A DNA stretch of 36,156 nucleotides from Paenibacillus sacheonensis (GTDB lineage: Bacteria > Bacillota > Bacilli > Paenibacillales > Paenibacillaceae), in assembly GCF_009909195.1 (NCBI RefSeq), contig NZ_JAAAMU010000034.1, forward strand, positions 1 to 36,156, given 5' to 3'. This document shows, piece after piece, positions 1 through 7,194 of this stretch (positions are counted from its first letter, which is position 1; each line of letters starts with the position of its first letter). The notes beneath the pieces are model-generated. The model searched no databases, was not told the origin of the DNA, and saw only the letters and a list, made by a program, of their open reading frames with translations. Made by a program: the position numbers and the translations under genes.

Positions 1-1
1 G

Positions 2-499
2 CCCGAGCCGGCAGACCCCGGCGCGGGCGCGCATGCGCGCGGCGAGCGCATGCGCTGCGCGCTGCGATTCGCCGGCGCGCTGGCAGCCGCCGGCGTGATC
101 GCGCTGCAGGCCGCGCAGGGAGGCGGCCTGGTCGCGAAGCAGGCAGACGAGCTGCCGGCCGTCTACCAGCTCGATCAGGGGCTGCGGCAGATGGCGGCGG
201 AGAAGCCGGATCGCCGGATGGTCGTGTACGACTGGGAAGAAACGCGCGTGCTGCAGTACCTGCATACGCCCGTAACGAACCGGCGCATCGAGACGTACGC
301 GTATTTTCTAGCGGACGTACAGGCGGACCCTGGGGCGACGATCCTGCTAACGGATCATGTGCTGCGGGGCTTCGAAGAGCAGGCCGGCCCGCTTGCCGAT
401 CATGTGGAGCCCATTGCGGTCTATCGGAGCAATTCGTTGTTCGAGCCGGTCTACGACCGAATCACGCTGTACCGGTGGCGCAATTCGCCGTCGGACTAG
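2..499 (+). CDS. C-terminal part of a probable membrane glycosyltransferase (5' truncated)
   Basis: The reading frame is open from the first bases of the window to the stop at 499, so this is the 3' end of a longer gene. What is visible is one hydrophobic Ala/Leu/Gly-rich segment (about 65-120 nt), probably the last membrane helix, then about 120 residues of soluble domain rich in aromatic and acidic residues and ending YRWRNSPSD. The final soluble domain after a multi-helix part resembles ArnT/PMT-type (GT39-like) glycosyltransferases as I remember them, but no catalytic motif lies in the visible part, so the family is an inference. An ATG at 50 exists but has no ribosome-binding site and is probably internal. 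No terminator is seen between its stop and the next promoter at 595. Confidence 0.55.
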   Translation, partial: PEPADPGAGAHARGERMRCALRFAGALAAAGVIALQAAQGGGLVAKQADELPAVYQLDQGLRQMAAEKPDRRMVVYDWEETRVLQYLHTPVTNRRIETYAYFLADVQADPGATILLTDHVLRGFEEQAGPLADHVEPIAVYRSNSLFEPVYDRITLYRWRNSPSD

Positions 500-594
500 A
501 CGCCGCTCATGGTCCACCCGAACAAAGGTGGCCGGCATATGTATTCGTTTTCACCCGCCGAGTGGAAATAGTAAATGATTAGTAAAAAAACCTA

Positions 595-627
595 TTGACG
601 CTCTAATTGAAAATGATTATCATTGTT
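595..627 (+). promoter_or_regulatory. Fur-controlled sigma-A promoter
   Basis: A -35 element TTGACG (595-600) and a -10 element TATCAT (618-623) are 17 nt apart, each five of six to consensus. A palindrome GAAAATGATTATCATTGTT (609-627) covers the -10. It matches the classical 19-bp Fur box at 16 positions, and its core (608-622) matches the Bacillus 7-1-7 Fur motif at all but one position. Iron-loaded Fur bound here would block RNA polymerase, so the genes downstream should be expressed on iron starvation. Confidence 0.88.
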
Positions 628-696
628 AACGGGCCGATCGAAAAAAGCTCGCCCTAATTGCAAGCAATTATGAATCATGAAAGGTGAAATACAATC

Positions 697-1905
697 ATGC
701 GCATGATGACCACGAAGATCGCGATGCTGGTCTTTGCGATTTTCCTTACCCTCGCGCCGACGGGTGCCTGGGCCTATTCCTACGGGGATGCCAATACGGA
801 GGATGTAGCGGAAACCTTTAAACTGGTCGTATCCGCGGTCGGCAAATCGCCTGTCGATTGGGACGGCGCGCTAGCCGCCCATAAGGAGCGGCGTTCCGAA
901 ATCGCGGCGCATTTCGGCGAACCGGTTGCCGCAACGCTGGATGCCGACTTAAAGGAGCACAAGGCGGCAGAGACCATTGCCAACTACAAGGCAGTGCTCA
1001 TTATGAACCTGGACCGCCGCTTCGATAACGCCGTCCAAAGCATTGCCGATTATGCCAAGGCCAAGCTTCTGCTGGCCAAAGCAAGAGCTACATACGAGGC
1101 GCTGGCGCCTTATGCGGAATCCAAATTGTCCGCAGCCAAGCAGGACGGTTTGTCGGCCGACTTCGACGCTGCGCTTAAGGCGATCGGCAATCCCGGATTG
1201 TTCGGCGTAGGCAAGAAGGATTCGGACGAGGCGGCGCTCAAGACGGCCGTCAATCAGATCTACGGCACGCTCAAGCCGCTCTTCCCGTATACGCCGTACA
1301 AAGCGCCAGCCAAGCCTTCGGCCGGCAGCGGAACCGCGGCAGGGACGACTGGGGGCGGCAAGGGCGCGACGGATGCGGGGGCCGGAACGGCAGCTAAGCC
1401 GCCGGCCGGATCGAATGACGGCGGCTCCAAGCCGGCGACGAAGCCTGGCAGCACCGAGGCCGATGCGCCTGACGCCGTGAAGGATGAGCCATCGAAGGAC
1501 AACGCGGCGCCGCCAACGGACACGTCGGCGGGTAACGGCGCGCAAGCGGGCGATGCGCCGGCGGACAACAAACCGTCGGAAGAAGCAAGCGCGGATGCGC
1601 CGCCGTCAGCTCCTGACGATACGGCAGGGCCGGCCGATGCCGGCGGCACCGCGGCGAACGAGCCGGCCGCAGGCAATGCGCCTGCCGACACGGCAGACAA
1701 CGCCGACAATTCGTCCGTTTCGGATGCCGCAACGGACGCGGCCGTTCAAGCGGCCGAGCCGGACACGATCGACGGGACGAAAGTGCATGCGGCCATGGAC
1801 CGCGAAGACAAGACGAACCCGGCCGTCACGATCGGCGTTATCGCCGGCGTGGTCGTCATCGGCGGATGTGCCGTATTTTGGGCACGCCGCAAAGGATTTT
1901 TTTGA
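697..1905 (+). CDS. Exported, C-terminally membrane-anchored protein of the iron cluster
   Basis: 402 residues. A signal peptide (about residues 1-26, ending AWA) is followed by an alpha-helical, Lys/Ala-rich domain (about 27-205). Then comes a long low-complexity linker of Ala, Pro, Gly, Asp and Thr (about 206-370), and a final membrane helix (about 375-395) with an Arg-Arg-Lys stop-transfer end. The helical domain is therefore held outside the membrane on a flexible stalk. The ATG at 697 follows AAGGTG (681-686). It is the first gene after the Fur-box promoter and precedes a second exported protein and an FTR1 permease, so a part in capturing or handing over iron is likely. This is inference from context: I recognise no named family and see no heme motif. 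The linker base composition is very GC-rich compared with the flanking domain. Confidence 0.8.
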   Translation: MRMMTTKIAMLVFAIFLTLAPTGAWAYSYGDANTEDVAETFKLVVSAVGKSPVDWDGALAAHKERRSEIAAHFGEPVAATLDADLKEHKAAETIANYKAVLIMNLDRRFDNAVQSIADYAKAKLLLAKARATYEALAPYAESKLSAAKQDGLSADFDAALKAIGNPGLFGVGKKDSDEAALKTAVNQIYGTLKPLFPYTPYKAPAKPSAGSGTAAGTTGGGKGATDAGAGTAAKPPAGSNDGGSKPATKPGSTEADAPDAVKDEPSKDNAAPPTDTSAGNGAQAGDAPADNKPSEEASADAPPSAPDDTAGPADAGGTAANEPAAGNAPADTADNADNSSVSDAATDAAVQAAEPDTIDGTKVHAAMDREDKTNPAVTIGVIAGVVVIGGCAVFWARRKGFF

Positions 1906-1953
1906 ACCAAGGCTCGTACTCGTAATCCACTACATTATCGGGAGTGTCGATCG

Positions 1954-3435
1954 ATGAAACGCGTGAAGAAATCGCTGTCCGTTCTAATCACGATCACCAT
2001 GCTGGCCACCGCCGTTCTTACTTTCGCGGCAACGGCTTTTGCTGACGATGCGCCGCAGAAAGCGCCCGTGAACACGGATGTTGCGCCGCAGCTGCAAGCC
2101 TATACCGACCTGCTGGGCTTGCTGCAGCAGAAGAAACCGATTGCGGACATCCGCGCCAAATACGATGCCGGCTTCAAGCAAAACGTGCTTGGCGTGGACG
2201 GCAGCATCAAAGCGGGCGATCCGGTCATCAACGAGAACCTGACGTTCGTTCTGGATCATGCCGCGGACGGCTCGCTCAGCTACGAACAAACCGCGCAGGC
2301 GCTCGACAAAGGCTTGCAATGGTACTTCTACTTCCTCGTCAAGAACCTGCTGAATGTAGGCGGCAAAACCGCCTTGACCGCAGGCGACCAAGCGACCGCG
2401 CAAGCTTTCGTCGATAAAACGGCTCTCGTTTATACGACCGCGCTGGATGCAACGGTCAAAGCCACGGACGCGGCCTTCGGAACCAAGTCCTCCGCTTTCT
2501 TGACCGATACGGTCATTCCGGGCTTCAAATCGGATATCGAGAAGAAAGACGTCACTTCCTTCAACGTGCATCGCCAGCTGCTGGATAAAACGTTGATCAA
2601 AGTGTTCTCGCTCGCGACGCTCTCGTCCGCGAAAAGCGTCCAAACGCTGTCGGCTGCCGAGAAGCCGGCCGAAGTCATCAAAGGTTTCTTCAACTTCATG
2701 AGCGTGTATGGCTACCTGCATGGCGGCAACGCGGTTGACGCAGACGTTATTTATAACGCGTTCGCTTCCGGCGACGCTTCCAAGATCAATGCAGCCGCGA
2801 TCGAGAAAGCCGTAATTCGCTGCAATATCGCGAAAGTCAGCGCTTATACGATCGAAGTGCTGGAGAAGCTCGAGAAGAAAGACGCTGCGGGCGCAGCCGG
2901 CACCGGCGGCGAGCTTGCGGGTTTCTACGGCGCCCTTGAGCCGTTCCTCGGCACTGCCTACGCACCGGAACTGAACGACCGCATTTTGGCCGCATCCGCT
3001 GCCGGCAATGCCGATGAGGTTCGCGCGATCGGTTACGAAATGGCCGTATCCGCAGCGACGATCGACGGGCTTGCGTTCAAAGCGGGCGACCAATCGGCAC
3101 TCGTTAACGGTAACGCGCAGACGGTAACGGCATCCTATATCGACAAGAAATCCGGCCGCACGCTCGTTCCGACGCGTTACCTGGAGCTGCTCGGATTCGC
3201 CGTAAGCTTCGACAATGCGACCAAAACCGCTAAAGTCGCGAAGGATGGCGTAACGCTCGCGCTGACCATCGGCAGCGATTCCGTTACGAAGAACGGCGAA
3301 CCGATTGCCGACTACAAGCTGGACCAGGCCGTCGTCGTGAATTCCAACGTGACGTACCTGCCGCTTCGCGCCATCGCCGAGCTTTCCGGCAACCATATCT
3401 ATTTCAAGCAAGGTCAAGTCATCGTGATCAAATAG
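1954..3435 (+). CDS. Exported protein with C-terminal copper-amine-oxidase-N-like domain
   Basis: 493 residues. A signal peptide (about 1-30, ending AFA) leads into about 350 residues of predicted helix (31-380), with acidic, Tyr- and Lys-rich segments. A C-terminal domain of about 100 residues follows (SALVNG.. to the end), containing the pattern RTLVPTRYLELLGF ... TYLPLRAIAELSG typical of the copper amine oxidase N-terminal-like (stalk) domain. That domain is common in secreted Paenibacillus proteins and does not itself imply oxidase activity. The gene starts 48 nt after the preceding one and precedes the FTR1 permease, with no terminator between, so the three are probably one transcript. 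A role as extracytoplasmic partner of the permease is inferred. The helical region may be distantly related to the helical domain of the preceding protein (both show a K-x-P-[IV] turn after the first helix), which is a weak impression by eye. Confidence 0.82.
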   Translation: MKRVKKSLSVLITITMLATAVLTFAATAFADDAPQKAPVNTDVAPQLQAYTDLLGLLQQKKPIADIRAKYDAGFKQNVLGVDGSIKAGDPVINENLTFVLDHAADGSLSYEQTAQALDKGLQWYFYFLVKNLLNVGGKTALTAGDQATAQAFVDKTALVYTTALDATVKATDAAFGTKSSAFLTDTVIPGFKSDIEKKDVTSFNVHRQLLDKTLIKVFSLATLSSAKSVQTLSAAEKPAEVIKGFFNFMSVYGYLHGGNAVDADVIYNAFASGDASKINAAAIEKAVIRCNIAKVSAYTIEVLEKLEKKDAAGAAGTGGELAGFYGALEPFLGTAYAPELNDRILAASAAGNADEVRAIGYEMAVSAATIDGLAFKAGDQSALVNGNAQTVTASYIDKKSGRTLVPTRYLELLGFAVSFDNATKTAKVAKDGVTLALTIGSDSVTKNGEPIADYKLDQAVVVNSNVTYLPLRAIAELSGNHIYFKQGQVIVIK

Positions 3436-3525
3436 GCTGCCTTCTTCGGCGCCGTTCGCTTCCCGCCCTCCATGCAGGGCGGGTTGCCGCATGTTATGAA
3501 CATGGTTAAGGAGTGGGAATGCGTC

Positions 3526-4554
3526 ATGAATTTGCAAGCTTTTCTCATCACGTTCCGCGAAGCGTTCGAAGCGATCTTGATCGTGGGCATCATCGTCTCG
3601 TATTTGAACCGTATCGGACAGTCCAAGTGGAACAAGTTCGTGTGGCTCGGCGTCTTCATGGCCGTCGTGGCCAGTCTGGGCGTCGCGCTGCTGTTCCAAA
3701 TCGTCCTCGACGGCTACGCGACCATGAGCAGCAAGGATTATTTGCGCATCGGCATCCTGATCGTCTCGGCGGGCTTGCTGACGCATATGATTCTCTTCAT
3801 GAGCAAGCAGAACCGGGAGATGCGAAGCAAGCTGCAGAACAAGGTGGCGCTCATTCTGACGACCGGCGGCGCCGTGAACATGATCGTGCATTCGTTCCTC
3901 GTGACGCTCCGCGAAGGGGTGGAGACCGTATTCTTCTTCGCGGCGATCTCGTCGGGCGATATCTCCCAGGCGATCCAAAGCTGGGGAGCGCTCGCGGGCC
4001 TCGTGGCCGCGGGACTGCTCGGGCTGATCGTCTTCAAAGGCAGCAAAAAGGTACAAATCGGCACGTTCTTCAAAGTGACGAGCATCTTCCTCATTATGAT
4101 CGCGGCCGGGCTGCTCGTTCAGGCCGTCGGCGTGCTCCAGGACCTGCGCGTCATCGGGAGCGTCTACAAAACGCCGGGCGGCGAAATTGCCGCGATGTAC
4201 GATTTGACCTGGCTGCTGCCGGAGCATCCGATCGACGAAACGAACTATATTCGCGATACCGGGCATCATCCCGTCTTCCATGGGCAGCTCGGCGTTTTCT
4301 TCAAAGCGTTCCTGGGCTATTCGCAAGATCCGTCCTTGGAAGAGTTCGTCTGTTATTGGCTGTATTACGTATTCGTCTTCATCCTCATCGCCAGACAGAA
4401 GAGGGTCGAAATCTTGGCCGCGGCGCAGGCGAGAGACAGGGAAGCGGCAGCGGCGGGAGCAGGCCAGTCTTCGGCAGATGCCGCAAGCATCCCCGCGGAA
4501 GCGCAGCCGCCGGGCGATGACCAGAACCGCAGGGATCGGCACGCAGCCTTATAG
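3526..4554 (+). CDS. FTR1-family iron permease
   Basis: 342 residues, polytopic. Two REXXE motifs, the signature of the oxidase-dependent Fe transporter FTR1/EfeU family, are visible: REAFE at residues 11-15 in the first helix and REGVE at 129-133. Seven or so hydrophobic segments follow the family pattern, and the C-terminal tail of about 40 residues is hydrophilic and Ala-rich. I chose ATG 3526 because AAGGAG (3508-3513) precedes it and it places REAFE in the first helix as usual. An upstream in-frame ATG at 3472 would add 18 unrelated residues. The protein should carry iron across the membrane, fed by an extracytoplasmic partner. No EfeO or EfeB homologue lies beside it; instead the two upstream exported proteins occupy that place. 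The Fur box at 609-627 predicts iron repression. Confidence 0.93.
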   Translation: MNLQAFLITFREAFEAILIVGIIVSYLNRIGQSKWNKFVWLGVFMAVVASLGVALLFQIVLDGYATMSSKDYLRIGILIVSAGLLTHMILFMSKQNREMRSKLQNKVALILTTGGAVNMIVHSFLVTLREGVETVFFFAAISSGDISQAIQSWGALAGLVAAGLLGLIVFKGSKKVQIGTFFKVTSIFLIMIAAGLLVQAVGVLQDLRVIGSVYKTPGGEIAAMYDLTWLLPEHPIDETNYIRDTGHHPVFHGQLGVFFKAFLGYSQDPSLEEFVCYWLYYVFVFILIARQKRVEILAAAQARDREAAAAGAGQSSADAASIPAEAQPPGDDQNRRDRHAAL

Positions 4555-4656
4555 CGCAGCGACGCAATAACAAGTAAAGCGTCAGCGTACTGGCGTGCGG
4601 CGGTTTTCCAGGCAACCGGGTGCCGGGTAAATGAAATAACATCATGAAAGTCTCCG

Positions 4657-4692
4657 AACCCTTATTCCGCCTCCGTCGGAATAGGGGTTTTT
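4657..4692 (+). terminator. Rho-independent terminator of the iron cluster
   Basis: The arms AACCCTTATTCCG (4657-4669) and CGGAATAGGGGTT (4677-4689) pair around a 7-nt loop with one G-T wobble, followed by a T run to 4692. The rest of the gap between 4555 and 4970 holds the nuo promoter and otherwise nothing I can name. Confidence 0.88.
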
Positions 4693-4869
4693 GACGTGCG
4701 GAGGCGGCAGGCGCCGGCTGCTGTTCATGCCCATTTTAATTTGTTCAAACAATTGCCGCATCTTATTTGGACGCGGGCTGCATATAAATTTCAGACCATG
4801 CCGATTCTAGACTTACATGCATTGGATGGAATTGGAAAACGCGTCAAGGAAGCGCATCCAACTGGGTCA

Positions 4870-4898
4870 TAGACGCAAGTGGCAGGTTTTGTTATAAT
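4870..4898 (+). promoter_or_regulatory. Probable sigma-A promoter of the nuo operon
   Basis: A perfect TATAAT (4893-4898) lies 17 nt after TAGACG (4870-4875, four of six to consensus). It sits about 70 nt before the nuoA start and is the best candidate between the upstream terminator and nuoA. Confidence 0.65.
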
Positions 4899-4970
4899 TG
4901 TGAGGGAATTTTGTCCAAGTTCACCGCACGTATAACGCCCTGTAGATCCCTAACCATGGAGGCGAAAGTT

Positions 4971-5342
4971 GTGGAGAAGTACATCAACAATTACGTTATC
5001 GTAGCGATTTTCATTCTGCTCGGCATTTTGCTTCCGGTCGTCGCGTTAACCGTCGGACGGCTTCTTCGGCCGAACAAGCCGAACGAAGAGAAGAAAACCA
5101 CTTACGAGAGCGGGAACGAGCCCGTAGGGGAGGGGCAAGTTCGGTTCAACGTGCGCTACTACTTGTTTGCGCTTATGTTTGTCGTCTTTGATGTCGAAAC
5201 CGTTTTCCTATATCCGTGGGCCGTCGCGTATAAGCAGCTCGGCCTTTTTGTGCTTGTCGAAATGGCGATCTTTACGGGACTTTTATTGATCGGACTACTC
5301 TACGCCTGGAAGAAGAAGGTGCTGAAATGGAATTCAATCTAG
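4971..5342 (+). CDS. nuoA: NADH-quinone oxidoreductase (complex I) subunit A
   Basis: 123 residues with three membrane helices, the usual size for NuoA, a membrane-arm subunit next to the quinone site. The diagnostic stretch ESGNEPVG followed by RFNVRYYLFALMFVVFDVE is present, including the acidic FDVE of the second helix. I chose GTG 4971 because GGAGG (4958-4962) precedes it at eight nucleotides and the protein then begins at the first helix. ATG 4956 overlaps that Shine-Dalgarno, and TTG 4911 would add a non-homologous leader. It is the first gene of an 11-gene nuo operon and overlaps nuoB by 16 nt. Confidence 0.95.
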   Translation: MEKYINNYVIVAIFILLGILLPVVALTVGRLLRPNKPNEEKKTTYESGNEPVGEGQVRFNVRYYLFALMFVVFDVETVFLYPWAVAYKQLGLFVLVEMAIFTGLLLIGLLYAWKKKVLKWNSI

Positions 5343-5845
5343 AGTCGATTACCCCTGAAGAGAGACAAGAGCTGGAACGCAACGTATTTATGGGCACGCT
5401 GGAGCAGCTCAAGGCCTGGGCGCGTAGCAATTCGTTGTGGCCGCTGACGTTCGGACTGGCCTGCTGCGCCATCGAGATGATGGGCACGGGCGCGTCGCAT
5501 TACGATTTGGACCGTTTCGGCGTCATGTTCCGCACGTCGCCTCGGCAATCCGACGTCATGATCGTCGCCGGCACCGTGACGAAGAAGATGGGACCGCTGC
5601 TGCGCCGGCTTTATGACCAAATGCCCGAGCCCAAGTGGGTCATCGCGATGGGCTCCTGCGCGACCGCGGGCGGGCCGTACGTGAAATCGTATGCCGTCAT
5701 GAAGGGCGTCGATCAGATCGTTCCCGTCGATGTTTACATACCTGGATGTCCGCCTAATCCCGCCGCGCTCATCTACGGCATCAATAAGCTGCAGGAGAAA
5801 ATCCGCTACGAAGCCAAGACCGGGAAGCGGGTGACGAGCCGATGA
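5327..5845 (+). CDS. nuoB: Complex I subunit B, carrier of Fe-S cluster N2
   Basis: 172 residues. The four cysteines that hold the [4Fe-4S] cluster N2 are visible: the tandem Cys46-Cys47 in FGLACCAIEMM, Cys111 in MGSCATAGG and Cys141 in PGCPPNP. N2 passes electrons to quinone at the junction of the peripheral and membrane arms. The ATG overlaps the end of nuoA, and the stop overlaps the nuoC start in an ATGA, which indicates translational coupling. Length and motifs are ordinary for NuoB of Bacillales. Confidence 0.97.
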   Translation: MEFNLESITPEERQELERNVFMGTLEQLKAWARSNSLWPLTFGLACCAIEMMGTGASHYDLDRFGVMFRTSPRQSDVMIVAGTVTKKMGPLLRRLYDQMPEPKWVIAMGSCATAGGPYVKSYAVMKGVDQIVPVDVYIPGCPPNPAALIYGINKLQEKIRYEAKTGKRVTSR

Positions 5846-7188
5846 GCGATGAGAAGGAGAAGGATTCCGGCCGGCCGAATGGACCGGAAGCATCCGAACC
5901 GGAGACGCCGTCCAGCGAAGCCGCAGCCGACGGCGCGGCCGGGATGACCGCTAAAGAAGGAGCTAATCCTTCTGCCGATCCCGTTTCGCCGCCTGCCGCA
6001 GAACCGCGTGCAACAGTCAGCGGAACACCTTCTGTGCCTGAAGCAGGCGCCGATTCGAACGCGTCGACGGCTGCGGATTCCAGCAGTTCGGAATCTCCTG
6101 CTGCTGTCGCCGGAACTCCCGGAGGACCTGCATCGGAAGCAGGCATTCCGGATGCACCGGCGGCTGGAACGGATGACGCCGACGGCGGTACGTCCTCCGC
6201 GGCAGAGCCCGCTTTAAGCGGCAAAGCATCCGCAGCGGATGCCGGCACGCCATCCGCAGAAGCACCCGCCCCAAGCGGCGAGGCGCCTGCGGCCGATCCC
6301 GAGCGGGAAGCGAAACTGAAGGCGGCAGCGGAGGCCCGCGCAGCCCGTGCGGCTGCCAAAGCCGCTGCTGAAGGCAGCGCGCCGACAGCAGACGGAGGCA
6401 CGCCGTCTGCGGCAGCTCCTGCCCCGAGCGGGGATGCGCCCGCGGTCGATCCCGAGCGCGAGGCGAAGCTGAAGGCCGCGGCGGAGGCCCGCGCGGCGCG
6501 TGCGGCAGCCAAAGCAGCCGCCGAAGGCGGAGCTCCCGCAGCCGACGCCCGCACACCGGCTGCGTCCGCCTCAAGCGGGGATGCGACTGCAGTCGACCCC
6601 GAGAAGGAAGCGAAGCTGAAGGCAGCGGCGGAAGCCCGCGCGGCTCGCGCGGCCGCCAAAGCAGCCGCAGAAGGCGAAGCGGCTGCCCCGCCGGAGCCGA
6701 AGCCACCGTCGCCGATGCAGCCGCAGCTGGATCTCGCTGTCGAGCTCGTTCGTACGTTGACGGCTGAGGATGCCATCGAAGAAGCGTATATCAATGAGCT
6801 GGACGGCCATCGGCCGACCTTGATCCTGCGCGGCGAACGGCTGCTTGCCGCAGCCGAGCTGCTGAAGTCGCACCCGAAGCTGCGGATGGACTACATGCGC
6901 AATCTGTCCGGCGTTGACTACGAGACGCATCTGGAGGTCGTGTACCATCTTGTCTCGCTGCAGTCGGGTCGGGAGATCGCCGTCAAAGTGAAGACGGACC
7001 GCGAAGCGCCTTCGGTACCGTCCGTCGTCAGCGTATGGGAGACGGCCAATTGGAACGAGCGCGAGATCTATGATCTCCTCGGCATCGACTTCCCGGGCCA
7101 TCCCGACCTGCGGCGCATCATGATGCCGGACAATTGGGTCGGCTACCCGCTGCGCAAAGATTACGAACCGCTCGACTCGGAGGTGTGA
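5842..7188 (+). CDS. nuoC: Complex I subunit C with long Ala-rich N-terminal extension
   Basis: 448 residues. Only the C-terminal part (about 295-448) is the normal NuoC (30-kDa) domain, ending with the family signature ERE-IYDLLGI-FPGHPDLRRIMMPDNWVGYPLRKDY. This domain packs on NuoD in the quinone-reducing module. The first 290 or so residues are low complexity (Ala, Pro, Ser, Asp, Glu). They include three near-identical 27-residue Ala/Arg/Lys/Glu units beginning DP-E-[RK]-EAKLKAAAEA (residues about 152-178, 203-229, 252-278), separated by Pro/Ser-rich spacers. The units should form charged single helices. The ATG overlaps the nuoB stop, and no better start lies nearer the core, so the extension appears to be translated. 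Its function is unknown; it resembles tether or interaction segments. Confidence 0.93.
   Translation: MSDEKEKDSGRPNGPEASEPETPSSEAAADGAAGMTAKEGANPSADPVSPPAAEPRATVSGTPSVPEAGADSNASTAADSSSSESPAAVAGTPGGPASEAGIPDAPAAGTDDADGGTSSAAEPALSGKASAADAGTPSAEAPAPSGEAPAADPEREAKLKAAAEARAARAAAKAAAEGSAPTADGGTPSAAAPAPSGDAPAVDPEREAKLKAAAEARAARAAAKAAAEGGAPAADARTPAASASSGDATAVDPEKEAKLKAAAEARAARAAAKAAAEGEAAAPPEPKPPSPMQPQLDLAVELVRTLTAEDAIEEAYINELDGHRPTLILRGERLLAAAELLKSHPKLRMDYMRNLSGVDYETHLEVVYHLVSLQSGREIAVKVKTDREAPSVPSVVSVWETANWNEREIYDLLGIDFPGHPDLRRIMMPDNWVGYPLRKDYEPLDSEV
6295..6675 (+). repeat. Three 81-nt in-frame tandem repeats within nuoC
   Basis: Copies lie at 6295-6375, 6448-6528 and 6595-6675, each encoding the same 27-residue helix-forming unit. 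The spacers between them (72 and 66 nt) are also related, so the ancestral duplicated unit is about 150 nt. The copies differ mostly at third codon positions, which points to duplication followed by purifying selection on the peptide. Confidence 0.9.
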
Positions 7189-7194
7189 CGGACC

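Noticed and set aside
1984..4542. 852-residue open frame on the minus strand across the iron cluster
   Set aside because: It lies antisense to two well-supported genes, its translation is Arg/His/Asp-rich without domains, and it arises because GC-rich genes leave the opposite strand free of stops.
4741..4752. TTGTTCAAACAA as a Rex-like operator before nuo
   Set aside because: It is too short and lacks the TTGTGA-N6-TCACAA form; it lies 130 nt upstream of the promoter.
5781..6794. 337-residue Ala/Ser-rich minus-strand frame
   Set aside because: It is the reverse complement of the nuoC repeat region and mirrors its low complexity.
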